A DNA stretch of 64,000 bases from Nocardioides marmorisolisilvae (GCF_031656915.1 NZ_CP134227.1:2914001-2978000); one strand, 5' to 3'; positions 27,175 through 37,233 are shown, numbered from the stretch's first letter. The notes: generated from the sequence alone by a model not told the origin. Translations and numbers: made by a program.

Positions 27175-28229
27175 CCCACAGATTGCGCGATCTCGGCGCC
27201 CACACGGACGAGCGCACGCATGACCCGGCCCATGGCCACGGGCACAGCCACGGACGCGAGCCGTGGTGGTCACTGGTTCTGCACGGGGTCTCGGAGATGT
27301 TCGGGGCGCATTCCCACGATGCCGCCGATCAGGTCGACGAAGCACTCGAGGCAGACGCGCGCGGCCGACGAGCCCTGTGGATCAGCCTGCTCGTCCTGGC
27401 CCTCACCGCTCTGCTCCAGGGGGTCGTCGTCACGCTCACCGGCTCGGTGGCCTTGCTGGGAGACACCCTCCACAACGTCGCGGACGCCCTCACTGCCGTG
27501 CCACTGCTGGCGGCGTTCTGGCTCGCCCGGCGGCCGGCCAACGACCGCTTCACCTATGGATACGGCCGTGCCGAGGACCTCGCTGGTCTTTTCGTCGTCG
27601 CCATGATCGCATTCTCCAGTCTCCTTGCCGGCTGGGAAGCCATCGATCGACTGGTTCACCCCCGCGACGTCGCCCACCTCTGGGCAGTCGCGGCCGCCGG
27701 ACTGGTGGGCTTCATCGGCAACGAGTTGGTGGCGCGCTACCGGATTCGTGTCGGCCGGCAGATCGGCTCAGCCGCACTTGTCGCAGACGGACTCCATGCG
27801 CGTACCGATGGCTTTACCTCGCTGGCCGTCGTCCTCGGAGCGGCCGGCGTCGCCGGGGGGCTGCCGTGGGCCGACCCGGTGGTCGGACTCCTCATCGCGA
27901 TCGCGATCCTCGGAGTACTGCGCTCCGCCCTGACCCAAGTCGGTGCTCGCTTGATGGACGCCGTGAGTCCCGACCTCGTGCACGTCGCCCGAGACGCGGT
28001 CAGCACCGTTGACGGCGTGCTTGCCGTCCGCAGTCTCCGACTGCGCTGGATCGGACACACCCTCCACGCCGATGGCGACATCACCGTGCCCGCCGAGCTC
28101 CCCGTCTCCCTCGGACACGACATTGCACATCACGCAGAAGCGCACCTGCTCGAGGCACTGCCGCGGCTGACCACTGCCGTCATCCACGTCAGCCCCGAGG
28201 GAGCCCACCCGGCAGCCACCCATCCCTGA
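27171..28229 (+). CDS. Cation diffusion facilitator (CDF) metal efflux transporter
   Basis: The 352-residue transporter has a His-rich N-terminus (HDPAHGHGHSHGRE) followed by six helices. The transport site appears as LLGDTLHNVADAL in helix 2 and HARTDGFTSL in helix 5, with histidines where zinc-type CDFs have HxxxD. A C-terminal cytosolic domain follows (VDGVLAVRSLRLRWIG). It is coupled to the ArsR gene. Zinc, cobalt or nickel are the likely ions, judged from motif and partner. A second CDF gene lies at 55370. Confidence 0.9.
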   Translation: MTHRLRDLGAHTDERTHDPAHGHGHSHGREPWWSLVLHGVSEMFGAHSHDAADQVDEALEADARGRRALWISLLVLALTALLQGVVVTLTGSVALLGDTLHNVADALTAVPLLAAFWLARRPANDRFTYGYGRAEDLAGLFVVAMIAFSSLLAGWEAIDRLVHPRDVAHLWAVAAAGLVGFIGNELVARYRIRVGRQIGSAALVADGLHARTDGFTSLAVVLGAAGVAGGLPWADPVVGLLIAIAILGVLRSALTQVGARLMDAVSPDLVHVARDAVSTVDGVLAVRSLRLRWIGHTLHADGDITVPAELPVSLGHDIAHHAEAHLLEALPRLTTAVIHVSPEGAHPAATHP

Positions 28230-28260
28230 CGAGCAGTCGCTCACCGCATAGATTCAGGAC

Positions 28261-28983
28261 GTGACCGATGCCAGCCAGCAAGCCGATGAGGTCAACGTCG
28301 TCCTGGCGATCCGGGCCGGGGACGTCGAGACGCTCACGCAGTTGCTCGCCGCCCGTCCCGGGCTGGCCCGCGACCGCCTCGAGGTCGCAGGGGGTCGCAC
28401 GTCGCTGCACGTCGTCGCCGACTGGCCCGGCTTCTTCCGCAACGGTCCGCGCATCGCTCGAATCCTGATCGACGCCGGCGCCGAGCTTGATGCCCGCAGC
28501 AAGGACGGCACCGGCGAGACCCCGCTGCACTGGGCGGCCAGCAGCGACGACGCCGACGTGGCCAGGATCCTGATCGATGCCGGCGCCGACGTGGCCGCCC
28601 CGGACGGCTCGATCGGCACTCCGCTGGACAACGCGATCGGCTACGGCTGCTGGAACGTCGCGCGCCTCCTCGTCGCGAGCGGCGCCGAGATCGACAAGCC
28701 CTGGCAGGCCGCGGCACTGGGCCTGACCGGTCAGCTGGTGGACCTGCTGGGTGGGGCGGACCCAGGGCCGGGTGCGGTCGACCAGGCGTTCTGGCACGCG
28801 TGTGCCGCGGGGCAGCGTCGTTGCGCTGAGCTCTTGTTGGACCGTGGCGCCGACCTCGCCTTCAGCCCCGAGTACGGCAGTGGCACCGTGCTTGACGTCG
28901 CCCGCTCACACGGAACCCAGCGGAGCAACGTGATCGAGTGGCTCGAGGGGCTCGGCGTACCGGCCGAGCACGCTCCGCGGTGA
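28261..28983 (+). CDS. Ankyrin-repeat protein
   Basis: The 240-residue protein has three to four ankyrin repeats (TSLHVVADWPG, RILIDAGAELDARSKDGTGETPLHWAASSDDADVARILIDAGADVAAPDGS, ARLLVASGAEIDKP, AELLLDRGADLAF). It has no signal peptide or helices. GTG 28261 has TAGATT at 28249-28254 as a -10 box 6 nt away, indicating a leaderless message independent of the CDF gene 31 bp upstream. It presumably mediates a protein interaction; the partner is unknown. Confidence 0.85.
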   Translation: MTDASQQADEVNVVLAIRAGDVETLTQLLAARPGLARDRLEVAGGRTSLHVVADWPGFFRNGPRIARILIDAGAELDARSKDGTGETPLHWAASSDDADVARILIDAGADVAAPDGSIGTPLDNAIGYGCWNVARLLVASGAEIDKPWQAAALGLTGQLVDLLGGADPGPGAVDQAFWHACAAGQRRCAELLLDRGADLAFSPEYGSGTVLDVARSHGTQRSNVIEWLEGLGVPAEHAPR

Positions 28984-29026
28984 GGTTCCGTGCGCTCGTG
29001 ACCTCGGACGAGCGGGCTTTCGCGGC

Positions 29027-30340
29027 TCAGCCTGCGAGCCCCAACACGGTCCGGCCCAGTGCGCCACCCATCCGGGCGAACCCCGGCCACGACCGCGGTG
29101 AGAGCGCCACCGAGACGGTGGTGCGGACCCCGGTCGGCGCAGGCTCGTCGTACGCCCGGAACCGATCTTCCAGCCAGCCGAGCATCGTCGGGAAGCCCAG
29201 CACCATCAGGCTGATGTGCTCGCTGATCCGGTCGCGCACATAGAGCACCTCGCCGTCGTGGTCGACGTACCGCTGCACCTGGTCGTCGACGTCGGCGACG
29301 TCGACGACCTGGTCGTTGGTCGACTGCAGCACCAGCACCGGGCAGGCCGGTGAATGTTTGCCGAGGCGGAGGTCCTCGAAGACCTCGAGCACCTCGGGGG
29401 TGGCCAGCAGGTCGGCGAGCGGGGCGTCGACGTAGCTGTCGAAGTCGTCGAAGGCGTAGCGCAGCACCGCGCCGATGGTCGTCAGACGCTCCAGTGCGTC
29501 CAGCCGGCGCACGCCGCGTACATCGGTGTGCGTGCGCACGATCGAGGCCAGCCCGGGGTAGACGTGCCGCAGCCCGGCGACCACGAGCGCGGGGAGGCCG
29601 GCGAACGGCCCACCGTTGAGCTTCAGGAACGCCTCGCCGGGGTCACCGACCGGTGAGCCCAGCACGGCGCCGACCAGCGGCAGCTCCGGGGCGTAGTCCC
29701 CGGCCATCTCGACCGCCCACGATGTCGCCATCCCGCCGCCGGAGTACCCGATCAGCCCCATGCGCAGCTCCGGATCGAGACCCAGCGCGGGTACGGCGAG
29801 GGCCGCGCGGAGCCCGTCGAGGACCCGGTAGCCGGGCTCGCGCGGTGCTGCGAAGCTGCCGGCCTGCCCCTCGTGGTCGGCGATGCTGACCGCGAAGCCG
29901 CGGGCGAGCAGGGCCGCGACGAGGATGACCTCGAACTGGGGGAGCGCGCCCCAGGGTCGGGCGCCGGCGCGCATCGCGTACGACGGGAAACAGCGGTCGG
30001 ACACGGCGTCGATGGCGCACTGGTAGCCGATCAGCCCGCGAGGAGTACGCCGTTGCGCGCCGCCCGGGACGACCACGGTGCTGACTGCGAGCTCGGGCTC
30101 TCCATGCAGGCTGGTGCTGCGGTAGGCGATCTGCCAGGCCCGCAGCCGTCGCTGGGGAACCAGCCCGAGGAAGCCCAGCCTGACCCGGCGGGTCCGGATC
30201 ACCGTGCCCGGAGCGAGCATCGCGAGGTCGGCCGGCGCGTCGTGGAACGGGTCGACTCCGGGGAGGAGCAGCTCCGTGGTGAGCGTGTCGCCGTCTTCGC
30301 CGCCCGTCGGCACGAGATCCTCGGTGTGTTCCGGGCCCAT
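29027..30340 (-). CDS. Lipase-family alpha/beta hydrolase (LIP type)
   Basis: The 437-residue enzyme has GYSGGGMATSWA, the Gly-x-Ser-x-Gly nucleophile elbow of the secretory lipase (PF03583) family, with VLVLQSTNDQVVDVADVDD supplying the expected Asp and a later His (SEHISLMVLGFP). ATG 30340 is chosen because a GGGGAGGAG Shine-Dalgarno sits 6 nt upstream; an in-frame TTG at 30376 lacks one. No clear signal peptide is seen, unlike many relatives, so it may be cytosolic. It acts on lipids or esters; specificity unknown. Confidence 0.8.
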   Translation of the reverse strand: MGPEHTEDLVPTGGEDGDTLTTELLLPGVDPFHDAPADLAMLAPGTVIRTRRVRLGFLGLVPQRRLRAWQIAYRSTSLHGEPELAVSTVVVPGGAQRRTPRGLIGYQCAIDAVSDRCFPSYAMRAGARPWGALPQFEVILVAALLARGFAVSIADHEGQAGSFAAPREPGYRVLDGLRAALAVPALGLDPELRMGLIGYSGGGMATSWAVEMAGDYAPELPLVGAVLGSPVGDPGEAFLKLNGGPFAGLPALVVAGLRHVYPGLASIVRTHTDVRGVRRLDALERLTTIGAVLRYAFDDFDSYVDAPLADLLATPEVLEVFEDLRLGKHSPACPVLVLQSTNDQVVDVADVDDQVQRYVDHDGEVLYVRDRISEHISLMVLGFPTMLGWLEDRFRAYDEPAPTGVRTTVSVALSPRSWPGFARMGGALGRTVLGLAG

Positions 30341-30432
30341 CAGGCGCTCCTCCCCCGCGTGGTCACTGTCGGACAACCGCGGTGATCATGCCATCCATCC
30401 GGCCCCGGAGCGCGCAAGGAGGCGTGGCGACA

Positions 30433-31722
30433 GTGCTCGAGCGGGCCAGGCTGGGCAGGAGCTTCGGCTGGCTGTGGAGTGCCTACGCGGTCAGTGCCTA
30501 TGGCACCGGCCTGGGCTTCGGCGCCTTCTCCTACGTCGCGATCACCGTGCTCGGGGCGAGCGCGGGCGAGGTGTCGGCCCTGTCGGTCGCCGGGCTGGCG
30601 GCCGGCGCCGTGCTTGCCGTACCGCTCGGTCCGTGGGTCGAGTTCCGACGCAAGCGACCGGTGATGATCACGATGGACCTGGCCCGGTTCCTCGCGCTGG
30701 CCACGATCCCGCTGGCCTTGTGGCTCGGCGTCCTCACCCTCGTCCAACTGCTCGTGGTCAGCGTCGTCACCGCGGCCGCGAAGATCGCATTCAACGCCGC
30801 CAGCGGCAGCTACCTCAAAGGCCTGGTGCCGCCCGAGCACCTGCTGACGGCGAGCAGCCGGTTCGAGTCGACGACCTGGTCGGCCACGGTCGTCGGGCCG
30901 GTCGTGGGCGGCGCCGCGATGGGGGTGATCGGCCCGGTGGCGACCGTCCTGGCCGACGCCGCCAGCTACCTGCTCTCGGCCCTCGGGATCACTGCGATCC
31001 GCGGCGACGAGCCCGCGGTGCCCACCCGCGCGGAGCGGACCCGTTTCGCCGACCTGCTGCTCGGCTGGCGATGGATCTGGGCGGACCGGACGCTGCGGCG
31101 GGTCTTCCTCAACGTCGTCGCGGTCAACGCGCTGATCATGGCCGCCGAGCCCTTGTTGACCTTCATGATGCTGGGCCCGCTCGGCTTTCCGCCCTGGCAG
31201 TACGGCCTGGCCTTCGCGCTGCCCTGCCTGGGCGGGCTGGTCGGCTCGAGGCTCGCCCGCCGGGTGGTCGCGCGCTACGGGCAGACCGCCGTACTGCTGC
31301 GGCTCGGCGCGGTGCGTGCGCTGTGGCCGATCGGGCTGGCCTTCGTCCGGCCGGGCTGGTCCGGCCTGGTGATCGTGATGGCGGTGGAGCTGGCGCTGAT
31401 CGGCTGCATCAGCCTGCACAACCCGGTCGTCGGGACCTACCGGATGCAGGTCGTCGACCCGGATCGGCTCGCGCGCGTGCTGGCTGCGTGGTCGGTGACC
31501 ACCAGTGCGGGCATCGCTGCGGTGACCGCGCTGTGGGGCGTGCTGGCCACGGTGACCAGCCCGCGCGTCGGCATCGCCGCCGCCGGCGTGCTGCTGCTCG
31601 CCACGCCGGCGCTGCTGCCGCGGCGCGGCAAGCCCCCGACTCAGCCGGCGGGTTCCCAGGCGAGGACGGCGTCGCAGAGCTCCTCGACGGCCCCGGCGCT
31701 GTCCAGCCGGAGCACCGGCTGA
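30433..31722 (+). CDS. MFS transporter
   Basis: The 429-residue protein has about twelve helices, including LWSAYAVSAYGTGLGFGAFSYVAITVLGASAGEVSAL, typical of drug-efflux type MFS proteins found in actinobacteria. GTG 30433 is preceded by AAGGAGG at 30416-30422 with ideal spacing. The last 80 bp overlap the convergent NTPase gene, and the C-terminal tail (TQPAGSQARTASQSS) is hydrophilic, low-complexity and probably not conserved. Substrate unknown. Confidence 0.8.
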   Translation: MLERARLGRSFGWLWSAYAVSAYGTGLGFGAFSYVAITVLGASAGEVSALSVAGLAAGAVLAVPLGPWVEFRRKRPVMITMDLARFLALATIPLALWLGVLTLVQLLVVSVVTAAAKIAFNAASGSYLKGLVPPEHLLTASSRFESTTWSATVVGPVVGGAAMGVIGPVATVLADAASYLLSALGITAIRGDEPAVPTRAERTRFADLLLGWRWIWADRTLRRVFLNVVAVNALIMAAEPLLTFMMLGPLGFPPWQYGLAFALPCLGGLVGSRLARRVVARYGQTAVLLRLGAVRALWPIGLAFVRPGWSGLVIVMAVELALIGCISLHNPVVGTYRMQVVDPDRLARVLAAWSVTTSAGIAAVTALWGVLATVTSPRVGIAAAGVLLLATPALLPRRGKPPTQPAGSQARTASQSSSTAPALSSRSTG

Positions 31723-32177
31723 GGCAGTCCCGCCAGCCACCGCTCGTGCCGGACCCGACTGCGTCCCTCGAACATCGGGTCCTCGTAGCCGCGCGCCCAG
31801 TCCACGAAGGCCCGCCATCCCGCGGAGTCGGGATCCCTTCCCTCCTGCCGGATCGCCTCACGGCGCTCGAGCCGGCGCAGCCGCTCCTCGTGATCGAGGG
31901 TCAAGAACACGACCGCGTCGCACCGCGCCACCACGGGGTCACCCGAGCCGACCATCGACCCCGACAGGACCCAGGCCTCACGCGGCACGAACACGTCTCG
32001 CATCAACGCCAGTCGCACGTCCTCGTGCCGCTTCTGCGTGTACGGCGGGTCGGTGGGCACCCAGAAGTAGTCGTCGGCATCGGCGTGTGGCACCGACCAG
32101 TGGTCGGCCACGGCGCGGGCCAGCGTCGTCGTGCCGGTGCCGCTCGCCCCCATCACGTGCAGCCGACAACGGCGCAT
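31641..32177 (-). CDS. P-loop NTPase, small-molecule kinase or AAA-type
   Basis: The 178-residue protein begins with an early P-loop (HVMGASGTGTTTLARAVADHW, a GASGTGTTT variant of Walker A) and has LTLDHEERLRRLERRE, which resembles adenylate/uridine kinase-like ATPases of the FlaR/AAA_18 type. ATG 32177 lies 4 bp after the HIT-like stop, so it is in one unit with it. The 3' end overlaps the MFS gene by 82 bp. The phosphate acceptor is unknown. Confidence 0.75.
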   Translation of the reverse strand: MRRCRLHVMGASGTGTTTLARAVADHWSVPHADADDYFWVPTDPPYTQKRHEDVRLALMRDVFVPREAWVLSGSMVGSGDPVVARCDAVVFLTLDHEERLRRLERREAIRQEGRDPDSAGWRAFVDWARGYEDPMFEGRSRVRHERWLAGLPQPVLRLDSAGAVEELCDAVLAWEPAG

Positions 32178-32181
32178 CGGG

Positions 32182-32790
32182 CTAGCCGTCACCGCGGCGG
32201 CCGCCGTACGACGCCACCAGGGCGTCGGCCACGGCGCCGGCGTCGGTCTGCGCGACCTCGGCGGGATACTCCGGCAGCAGGTCGTCCCAGACCACCAGCC
32301 ACGACCCGTAGAGCTGGCTCTGGCCCTCCGGCCGCGCGAAGAACCACACGTGCAGGTGCGCCCCGCCATCGCCGATCCGGTAGACGTGACAGCGGCCGAT
32401 GTGCGGCAGCGCCTCGACGTGGCGGGCGAGGTGCGTGCTGAGCACGCCGAGCTCGGCGGCACGGTCGTCGGGCAGGTCGGCGAGGTCGTGGTGGTCGCGC
32501 GGGTGCAGCATCAGCACCAGTGGTACGCCGACGCCGCCGACCCTGGTCAGCCGCCAGTGGTCGTCGAGCCAGATCCCCTCGTCGCGGGCCCGACAGGACC
32601 CGCAGTCGGACGGGTCGTCGCCGTGCCGGGGCGGCTCGGGCAACACCGGCTCCCGCAACCGAGACACGCGCAGGCCGTCGGGCTCGAACGGGCTGACGTC
32701 CCAGCCGGTCATCCTGGACAGCGGCAGCCGCTGGTCGGCGTCGGCGGCGGCGAGGGCATGGCGGTGGAACTCCTCGGGCGACAGTGGCAT
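32182..32790 (-). CDS. HIT-like nucleotide hydrolase/transferase
   Basis: The 202-residue protein has GGAHLHVWFFAR, a histidine-triad-like HxHxW signature, and DCGSCRARD, a CxxC that may bind zinc as in GalT/HIT proteins. LVLMLHPRDHHDLADLPDDRAAEL is typical of HIT folds. ATG 32790 has TAGCAT at 32798-32803 as a -10 box 7 nt away, so the message is likely leaderless. It is followed by the P-loop kinase gene, which suggests nucleotide metabolism. Confidence 0.75.
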   Translation of the reverse strand: MPLSPEEFHRHALAAADADQRLPLSRMTGWDVSPFEPDGLRVSRLREPVLPEPPRHGDDPSDCGSCRARDEGIWLDDHWRLTRVGGVGVPLVLMLHPRDHHDLADLPDDRAAELGVLSTHLARHVEALPHIGRCHVYRIGDGGAHLHVWFFARPEGQSQLYGSWLVVWDDLLPEYPAEVAQTDAGAVADALVASYGGRRGDG

Positions 32791-32823
32791 GCAGCGGATG
32801 CTAGGCCACCGGCGCCGGCCAGA

Positions 32824-33669
32824 TCAGCGCCCCCGCAGATGCACCCTCTGTCCCGGCCGGAGCTGCCCGCAGGCGTCGACGTCGCCGTCATCGACGTAGC
32901 CGATCACCGGGTAGCCGCCGGTGGCCGGATGGTCGGCGAGGAACAGCACCGGCCGACCCGAGGGCGGGATCTGCAGGGCACCGCGCACCAGGCCCTCGCT
33001 GGGCAGCTCGTCGGTCCGGAGCCGCTCGAGCGGATCGCCCTCGAGTCGGAGGCCGACACGGTTGCTGTCGTTGCTGACGACGTACGGCTGGCCGGTCAGC
33101 AGGGCCCAGGCCTCGTCGCCGAACCAGTCGCGCCGTGGTCCCGCGGTGATCCGCACGGTGAGGTCGCCGGCCACCGGGTCGGCGACAGGCGCGAGGTCCA
33201 CGCCCGGGCAGGGTTGGTCGGCGCCGCTGACGGGCAATGTCGCGCCAGGCTCGAGCGGCGCCGGGCCCAGGCCGGACATCACGTCGGTGGAGCAGGAGCC
33301 GAGTACCCGCTCGGCAGCGAAGCCGCCGCGGACCGCGACGTAGGTGCGCAACCCGCTGACCGGTGCGCCGAGTCGCAGCTCCCGGCCGGCGAGCAGCCTT
33401 GCCGGGGCGTTGTGCGGCCAGTCGCCCTGGCAGCGGGCGCCGGTCGTGACCACTAGCAGGTCCCGGTCAGCCCGGAGCACCAGCCCGCCGAAGGTCACCT
33501 CGAGCGTCGCGGCGTCCTCGTGGTTGCCGACCAGCCGGTTGGCCAGCCGGTGGGCGCTGCGGTCGCACGCGCCGGAGCGGCCGACGCCCAGCGCGGCGTA
33601 TCCGCGGCGGCCCTCGTCCTGGAGGGTGGTCAGCACACCGGTGGCGAGCAGCGTGACGGTTCCGCTCAT
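32824..33669 (-). CDS. pxpC: 5-oxoprolinase subunit C (KipA/PxpC, biotin-dependent carboxylase-like)
   Basis: The 281-residue protein matches the KipA/PxpC family: TTLQDEGRRGYAALGVGRSGACDRSAHRLANRLVGN near the start, later SNRVGLRLEG and TGGYPVIGYV near the end. With PxpA and PxpB it forms the ATP-dependent 5-oxoprolinase that opens 5-oxo-L-proline to glutamate. ATG 33669 shares a base with the pxpB stop (TGATG), showing coupling. It is the last gene of the operon. Confidence 0.9.
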   Translation of the reverse strand: MSGTVTLLATGVLTTLQDEGRRGYAALGVGRSGACDRSAHRLANRLVGNHEDAATLEVTFGGLVLRADRDLLVVTTGARCQGDWPHNAPARLLAGRELRLGAPVSGLRTYVAVRGGFAAERVLGSCSTDVMSGLGPAPLEPGATLPVSGADQPCPGVDLAPVADPVAGDLTVRITAGPRRDWFGDEAWALLTGQPYVVSNDSNRVGLRLEGDPLERLRTDELPSEGLVRGALQIPPSGRPVLFLADHPATGGYPVIGYVDDGDVDACGQLRPGQRVHLRGR

Positions 33670-34277
33670 CACGCCTCCACGAACCGGATCAGGGCGCCCG
33701 GCCGGAGTACGGCGGCAGGATCCCGGGTCGGGTCGAACATCTCCAGGTCGGTCCGCCCGAGCAGCTGCCAACCACCGGGCGACGCCCGCGGGTAGACCCC
33801 GCTGAACTCGCCCGCGAGGCCCACCGAGCCCGCGGGCACGCTGGTGCGCGGGGAGGATCGCCGTGGCACCTGGTCTGGCCAGTCCTTGGATGTGAGGTAG
33901 CCGAAGCCTGGGACGAAGCCGCAGAACGCGACCGTCCACTCGACGTCGGTGTGCCGGCGGACCACCTCGGTGACGTCGCAGCCGAGCAGCCGGGCGATGT
34001 CCTCGAGGTCCTCGCCGTCGTAGGTCACCGGGATCTCGACAAGGTCGCCCGCGCGCAGCGCTCCGGGTCGCGGCTCGGTGCGGCGCACCCGCTCGGCGAC
34101 CTCGGTGAGTGTCGTGACGGCCGGATCGGTCACCACGAGCAGCGTGCGCGCGGCGGGCACGACGTCGACGACGCCCGGCGGTGGGTCAGCAGTGAGTGCG
34201 GCGAAGAGCCCCAGGACCTCGTCCAGCTCGTCGACCTCGAGCAGCAGCGCGGTGGTGCCGCTGGGCAGGATCCTCAT
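33669..34277 (-). CDS. pxpB: 5-oxoprolinase subunit B (KipI/PxpB)
   Basis: The 202-residue protein shows [19 protein letters not shown] and [29 protein letters not shown], the diagnostic segments of KipI/PxpB. It binds PxpC in the 5-oxoprolinase complex; in Bacillus KipI also inhibits sporulation kinase A, which does not apply here. It overlaps pxpA by ATGA. Confidence 0.92.
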   Translation of the reverse strand: MRILPSGTTALLLEVDELDEVLGLFAALTADPPPGVVDVVPAARTLLVVTDPAVTTLTEVAERVRRTEPRPGALRAGDLVEIPVTYDGEDLEDIARLLGCDVTEVVRRHTDVEWTVAFCGFVPGFGYLTSKDWPDQVPRRSSPRTSVPAGSVGLAGEFSGVYPRASPGGWQLLGRTDLEMFDPTRDPAAVLRPGALIRFVEA

Positions 34278-35038
34278 CGGTCGGCGAACGGCGCGAGTGT
34301 GGCTCCGTCCGCGAGCAGCGCGTCACGCACCGACCGGGCGATCTGGACGGCGCCGGCGGTGTCGCCATGGACGCAGATCGAGTCGGCCACGACCGTCAGC
34401 TCGCCGCCGTCGACGTCGCGGATCGGCTCCCCGCGGGCGATCCGGACGCAGCGGCTCGCGATCTCGTCGGCGTCGTGGAGCAGTGCCCCCGGCAGGCGGC
34501 GGGACACCAACGTCCCCTCCGCGGTGTAGCCGCGGTCCGCGAAGGCCTCCGGTACGACGTGCAGCCCGGCCTCCTCGGCCCGTCGCAGCCAGGCCGAGCC
34601 GGGGAGCCCCAGCACCGGCAGGGTGGCGTCGTACTCGACGAGTGCCTGCACCACTGCGGCCGCCTGCTCCTCGTGGTGGACGATCGCGTTGTAGAGCGCG
34701 CCATGCGGCTTGACGTAGCGCACCCGTGAGCCGGCCACCCGGGCGAAGGCGTCCAGGGCGCCGATCTGGTAGATCACGTCCTGGGTGAGCACCTCGGGCT
34801 CGATGTCGATGAACCGGCGCCCGAAGCCGGGCAGGTCCCGGTAACCGACTTGAGCCCCGATCGCCACGCCCCGCTGGACGGCCCGGTCGCAGACCCGTCG
34901 CATGGTGGCGGCGTCGCCGGCGTGGAAGCCGCAGGCGACGTTGGCGCTCGTCACCACCTCCAGCAGCGCGTCGTCGTCGCCCAGCGGCCAGTGCCCGAAG
35001 CCCTCGCCGAGGTCGCTGTTGAGGTCGATCGTGGTCAT
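34274..35038 (-). CDS. pxpA: 5-oxoprolinase subunit A (LamB/YcsF, PxpA)
   Basis: The 254-residue protein begins [17 protein letters not shown] and has [26 protein letters not shown] and [15 protein letters not shown], all typical of LamB/YcsF. It provides the core of the ATP-dependent 5-oxoprolinase. A GAGGAG Shine-Dalgarno precedes ATG 35038, 11 bp after the NRAMP gene stop, so all four genes form one operon. Confidence 0.93.
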   Translation of the reverse strand: MTTIDLNSDLGEGFGHWPLGDDDALLEVVTSANVACGFHAGDAATMRRVCDRAVQRGVAIGAQVGYRDLPGFGRRFIDIEPEVLTQDVIYQIGALDAFARVAGSRVRYVKPHGALYNAIVHHEEQAAAVVQALVEYDATLPVLGLPGSAWLRRAEEAGLHVVPEAFADRGYTAEGTLVSRRLPGALLHDADEIASRCVRIARGEPIRDVDGGELTVVADSICVHGDTAGAVQIARSVRDALLADGATLAPFADR

Positions 35039-35049
35039 CGCCGCTCCTC

Positions 35050-36312
35050 CTAGAAGAGGTCCTTGAGCCCGGTGATCGAGTCGTATCCCAGGTAGATCGT
35101 CAGGACCCAGGCGACCACGCCGATCACCAGCAACCATGCCGGGTAGCGGTACCCGCCGAGCAGGTCGCGACGCCGCGCCGCGATCCAGAGCAGCACACCG
35201 AGGCCGAAGGGAAGGATCAGACCGTTGAACGCTCCGGCAAAGATCAGCAGCTTTACCGGGGTGGCGGTGACCACCAGGAAGATCGCGGTGGAGACGACGA
35301 TGAAGCCGCACACCACCCAGCGCTCCCACCGGGTCACCCAGCCGCCGAGAACCTTCAGGAACGACGTCGAGGTGTACGACGCACCGATCACCGACGTGAC
35401 CGCCGCGCACCAGATGATCACGCCGAAGACGATCTTGCCCGCCGTACCGAGGGCCTGGTCGAAGGCGGACGCGGTGGGGTTGGCCGGGTCCAGGCTCTTG
35501 CCGGCCGCGACGACGCCGAGGATCGCCAGGAACAGCAGCACCCGCATGACACCGGTGATGATCACCCCGGTGATGGAGCTGCGGGTGATCTGACCGACGT
35601 AGCGCTCGCCGCTGATGCCGTTGTCCACCAGCCGGTGCGCACCGGCGTAGACGATGTAGCCGCCGACCGTGCCGCCGATCAGCGTCGTGATGATCAGGAA
35701 GCTGATCTGGTCCGGAGCGACGGTCTGGCGCAGCGCCTCTCCCGCCGGGGGCTGGGTCTTGATCGCGACGAACGTGGTCAGCCCGATCATCACCACGCCG
35801 AGCAGCACCACGGCCCGGTCCATCGCCACCCCGGCCCGTCGGACCAGGAAGATCGCGATGGCCATCGCCGCGGAGATCGCGCCGCCGATCCGGACATCGA
35901 GGCCGAAGATCGCGTTGAGGCCCAGGGACGTGCCGGCGACGTTGCCGATGTTGAACACCAGGCCGCCGAGCACGTCGAGCGCGGCGAGCACGTAGCCGCC
36001 GCCGGGCACCACGCTGTTGGCCAGGTCCTGGGCGCGTCGGCCGGCGACGCCGACGATGCGCCACACGTTCAGCTGGATCGCGATGTCGAAGAGGATCGAC
36101 GCGAGGATCGCGAACGCGAAGGCGCTGCGCAGCTGGGCGGTGAAGGTGGTGGTCTGGGTGATGAAGCCCGGGCCGATCGCCGAGGTCGCCATCAGGAACA
36201 TCGCGCCGAGGAACTTCGCGCGGCCGCTGAGCTGGCCGCTGACCGGTGCGGCGCCGGTGCCGGCGTCGAGGGCGGAGTGGGCCGGTGAAGAGGACGCCGG
36301 TGAAGAGGACAT
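35050..36312 (-). CDS. NRAMP-family transporter linked to 5-oxoproline genes
   Basis: The 420-residue protein has about eleven helices and starts the transport domain with [23 protein letters not shown]. Metal-transporting NRAMPs have a DPGN motif in helix 1; here the place reads AIGPGFITQ, so metal transport is unlikely and import of an organic substrate such as oxoproline is more plausible. It corresponds to ycsG in Bacillus. The N-terminus has a duplicated SSPASS segment from a 14-bp repeat. A GGGGGGAG Shine-Dalgarno precedes ATG 36312. It is divergent from a GntR regulator. Confidence 0.8.
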   Translation of the reverse strand: MSSSPASSSPAHSALDAGTGAAPVSGQLSGRAKFLGAMFLMATSAIGPGFITQTTTFTAQLRSAFAFAILASILFDIAIQLNVWRIVGVAGRRAQDLANSVVPGGGYVLAALDVLGGLVFNIGNVAGTSLGLNAIFGLDVRIGGAISAAMAIAIFLVRRAGVAMDRAVVLLGVVMIGLTTFVAIKTQPPAGEALRQTVAPDQISFLIITTLIGGTVGGYIVYAGAHRLVDNGISGERYVGQITRSSITGVIITGVMRVLLFLAILGVVAAGKSLDPANPTASAFDQALGTAGKIVFGVIIWCAAVTSVIGASYTSTSFLKVLGGWVTRWERWVVCGFIVVSTAIFLVVTATPVKLLIFAGAFNGLILPFGLGVLLWIAARRRDLLGGYRYPAWLLVIGVVAWVLTIYLGYDSITGLKDLF

Positions 36313-36361
36313 CGTGTGCTCCGGGGGGAGAGTGTGTCGTGGACCACAGCAACGTAAAGGA

Positions 36362-36396
36362 TTGTTGAACGATCCCACAAGAGGTTGATCCAACAA
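36362..36396. promoter_or_regulatory. Candidate GntR operator between divergent genes
   Basis: TTGTTG (36362-36367) and CAACAA (36391-36396) form an inverted pair with 23 bp between them, and GTTGATCCAAC (36384-36394) is itself a short palindrome. They lie in the 156-bp region between the NRAMP and GntR genes, which is AT-richer than its surroundings. FCD-type GntR proteins bind short palindromes in such places. Confidence 0.55.
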
Positions 36397-36468
36397 AAGT
36401 CTTGGATTCGCCGCGATCGTGGCCGATGATGGGGCCGCAGGGCTGGACCTGACTGGAGGGACGACACC

Positions 36469-37233
36469 GTGACCGAGGGACGCTGGCTGGGTGCGGTGGC
36501 GGACGACGTACGCCTGCTCGACCGGACCAGCACGGCGCAGCGAGTCGCGGACGTGCTGCGGGAGCGGATCACTGCCGGCGACCTGCCGCCGCGCACGCGG
36601 CTGCCGGAGGAGCAGCTCATCGAGGTGCTCCGGGTCTCCCGGAACACCTTGCGCGAGGCGTTCCGGCTGCTCACCCATGAGGGCCTGCTCGAGCACGAGC
36701 TGCACCGGGGAGTCTTCGTCCGCGAGCTCGGCGAGGACGACCTGGTCGACCTCTACCGGCTCCGACGGCTGATCGAGTGCAACGTCGTCGCGGGGCTCGC
36801 AGGGCTGGATCCGGGCCGCATGGAGCGGCTCGCCGACGACGTGGAGACCGCGTCGGCTGCCGCCGCGCGGGGCGACTGGGTAGCCGTCGGCACGGCCAAC
36901 ATGCGCTTCCACGCGGGCCTGGTCGGGTTGGCGGGCAGTCCTCGGACGAACCAGGTCGTCGCCCACCTTCTCGCCGAGGTGCGCCTCGCCTTCCACGCCG
37001 CCGCCAGCCCCCGCCGGCTGCACGAGCCGTACGTCGAGCGCAACCGGTCCCTGCTCGCGCTCCTGGTCGAGGGCCGGTACGACGTCGCCGCGCGGGAGCT
37101 GGACCGCTACCTCGACGACTCGCTGGCCGAGCTACTCGCGGCGATGCGTGAGGGACCGAGCCTCGAGCGCCCGGACACCGGCGACGCGGCCGATGAGACC
37201 GACGCGGTGGCCGAGACCGTGGCAGCCCCGTGA
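36469..37233 (+). CDS. GntR-family regulator (FCD domain)
   Basis: The 254-residue protein has the GntR HTH ([52 protein letters not shown]) and a C-terminal helical FCD domain with [12 protein letters not shown] as part of its metal/ligand site. GGAGGG precedes the GTG. It is divergent from the NRAMP-pxp operon and coupled by GTGA to the DUF1445 gene, so it likely controls both, perhaps in response to glutamate or oxoproline. Bacillus has an IclR-type KipR in this role. Confidence 0.88.
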   Translation: MTEGRWLGAVADDVRLLDRTSTAQRVADVLRERITAGDLPPRTRLPEEQLIEVLRVSRNTLREAFRLLTHEGLLEHELHRGVFVRELGEDDLVDLYRLRRLIECNVVAGLAGLDPGRMERLADDVETASAAAARGDWVAVGTANMRFHAGLVGLAGSPRTNQVVAHLLAEVRLAFHAAASPRRLHEPYVERNRSLLALLVEGRYDVAARELDRYLDDSLAELLAAMREGPSLERPDTGDAADETDAVAETVAAP

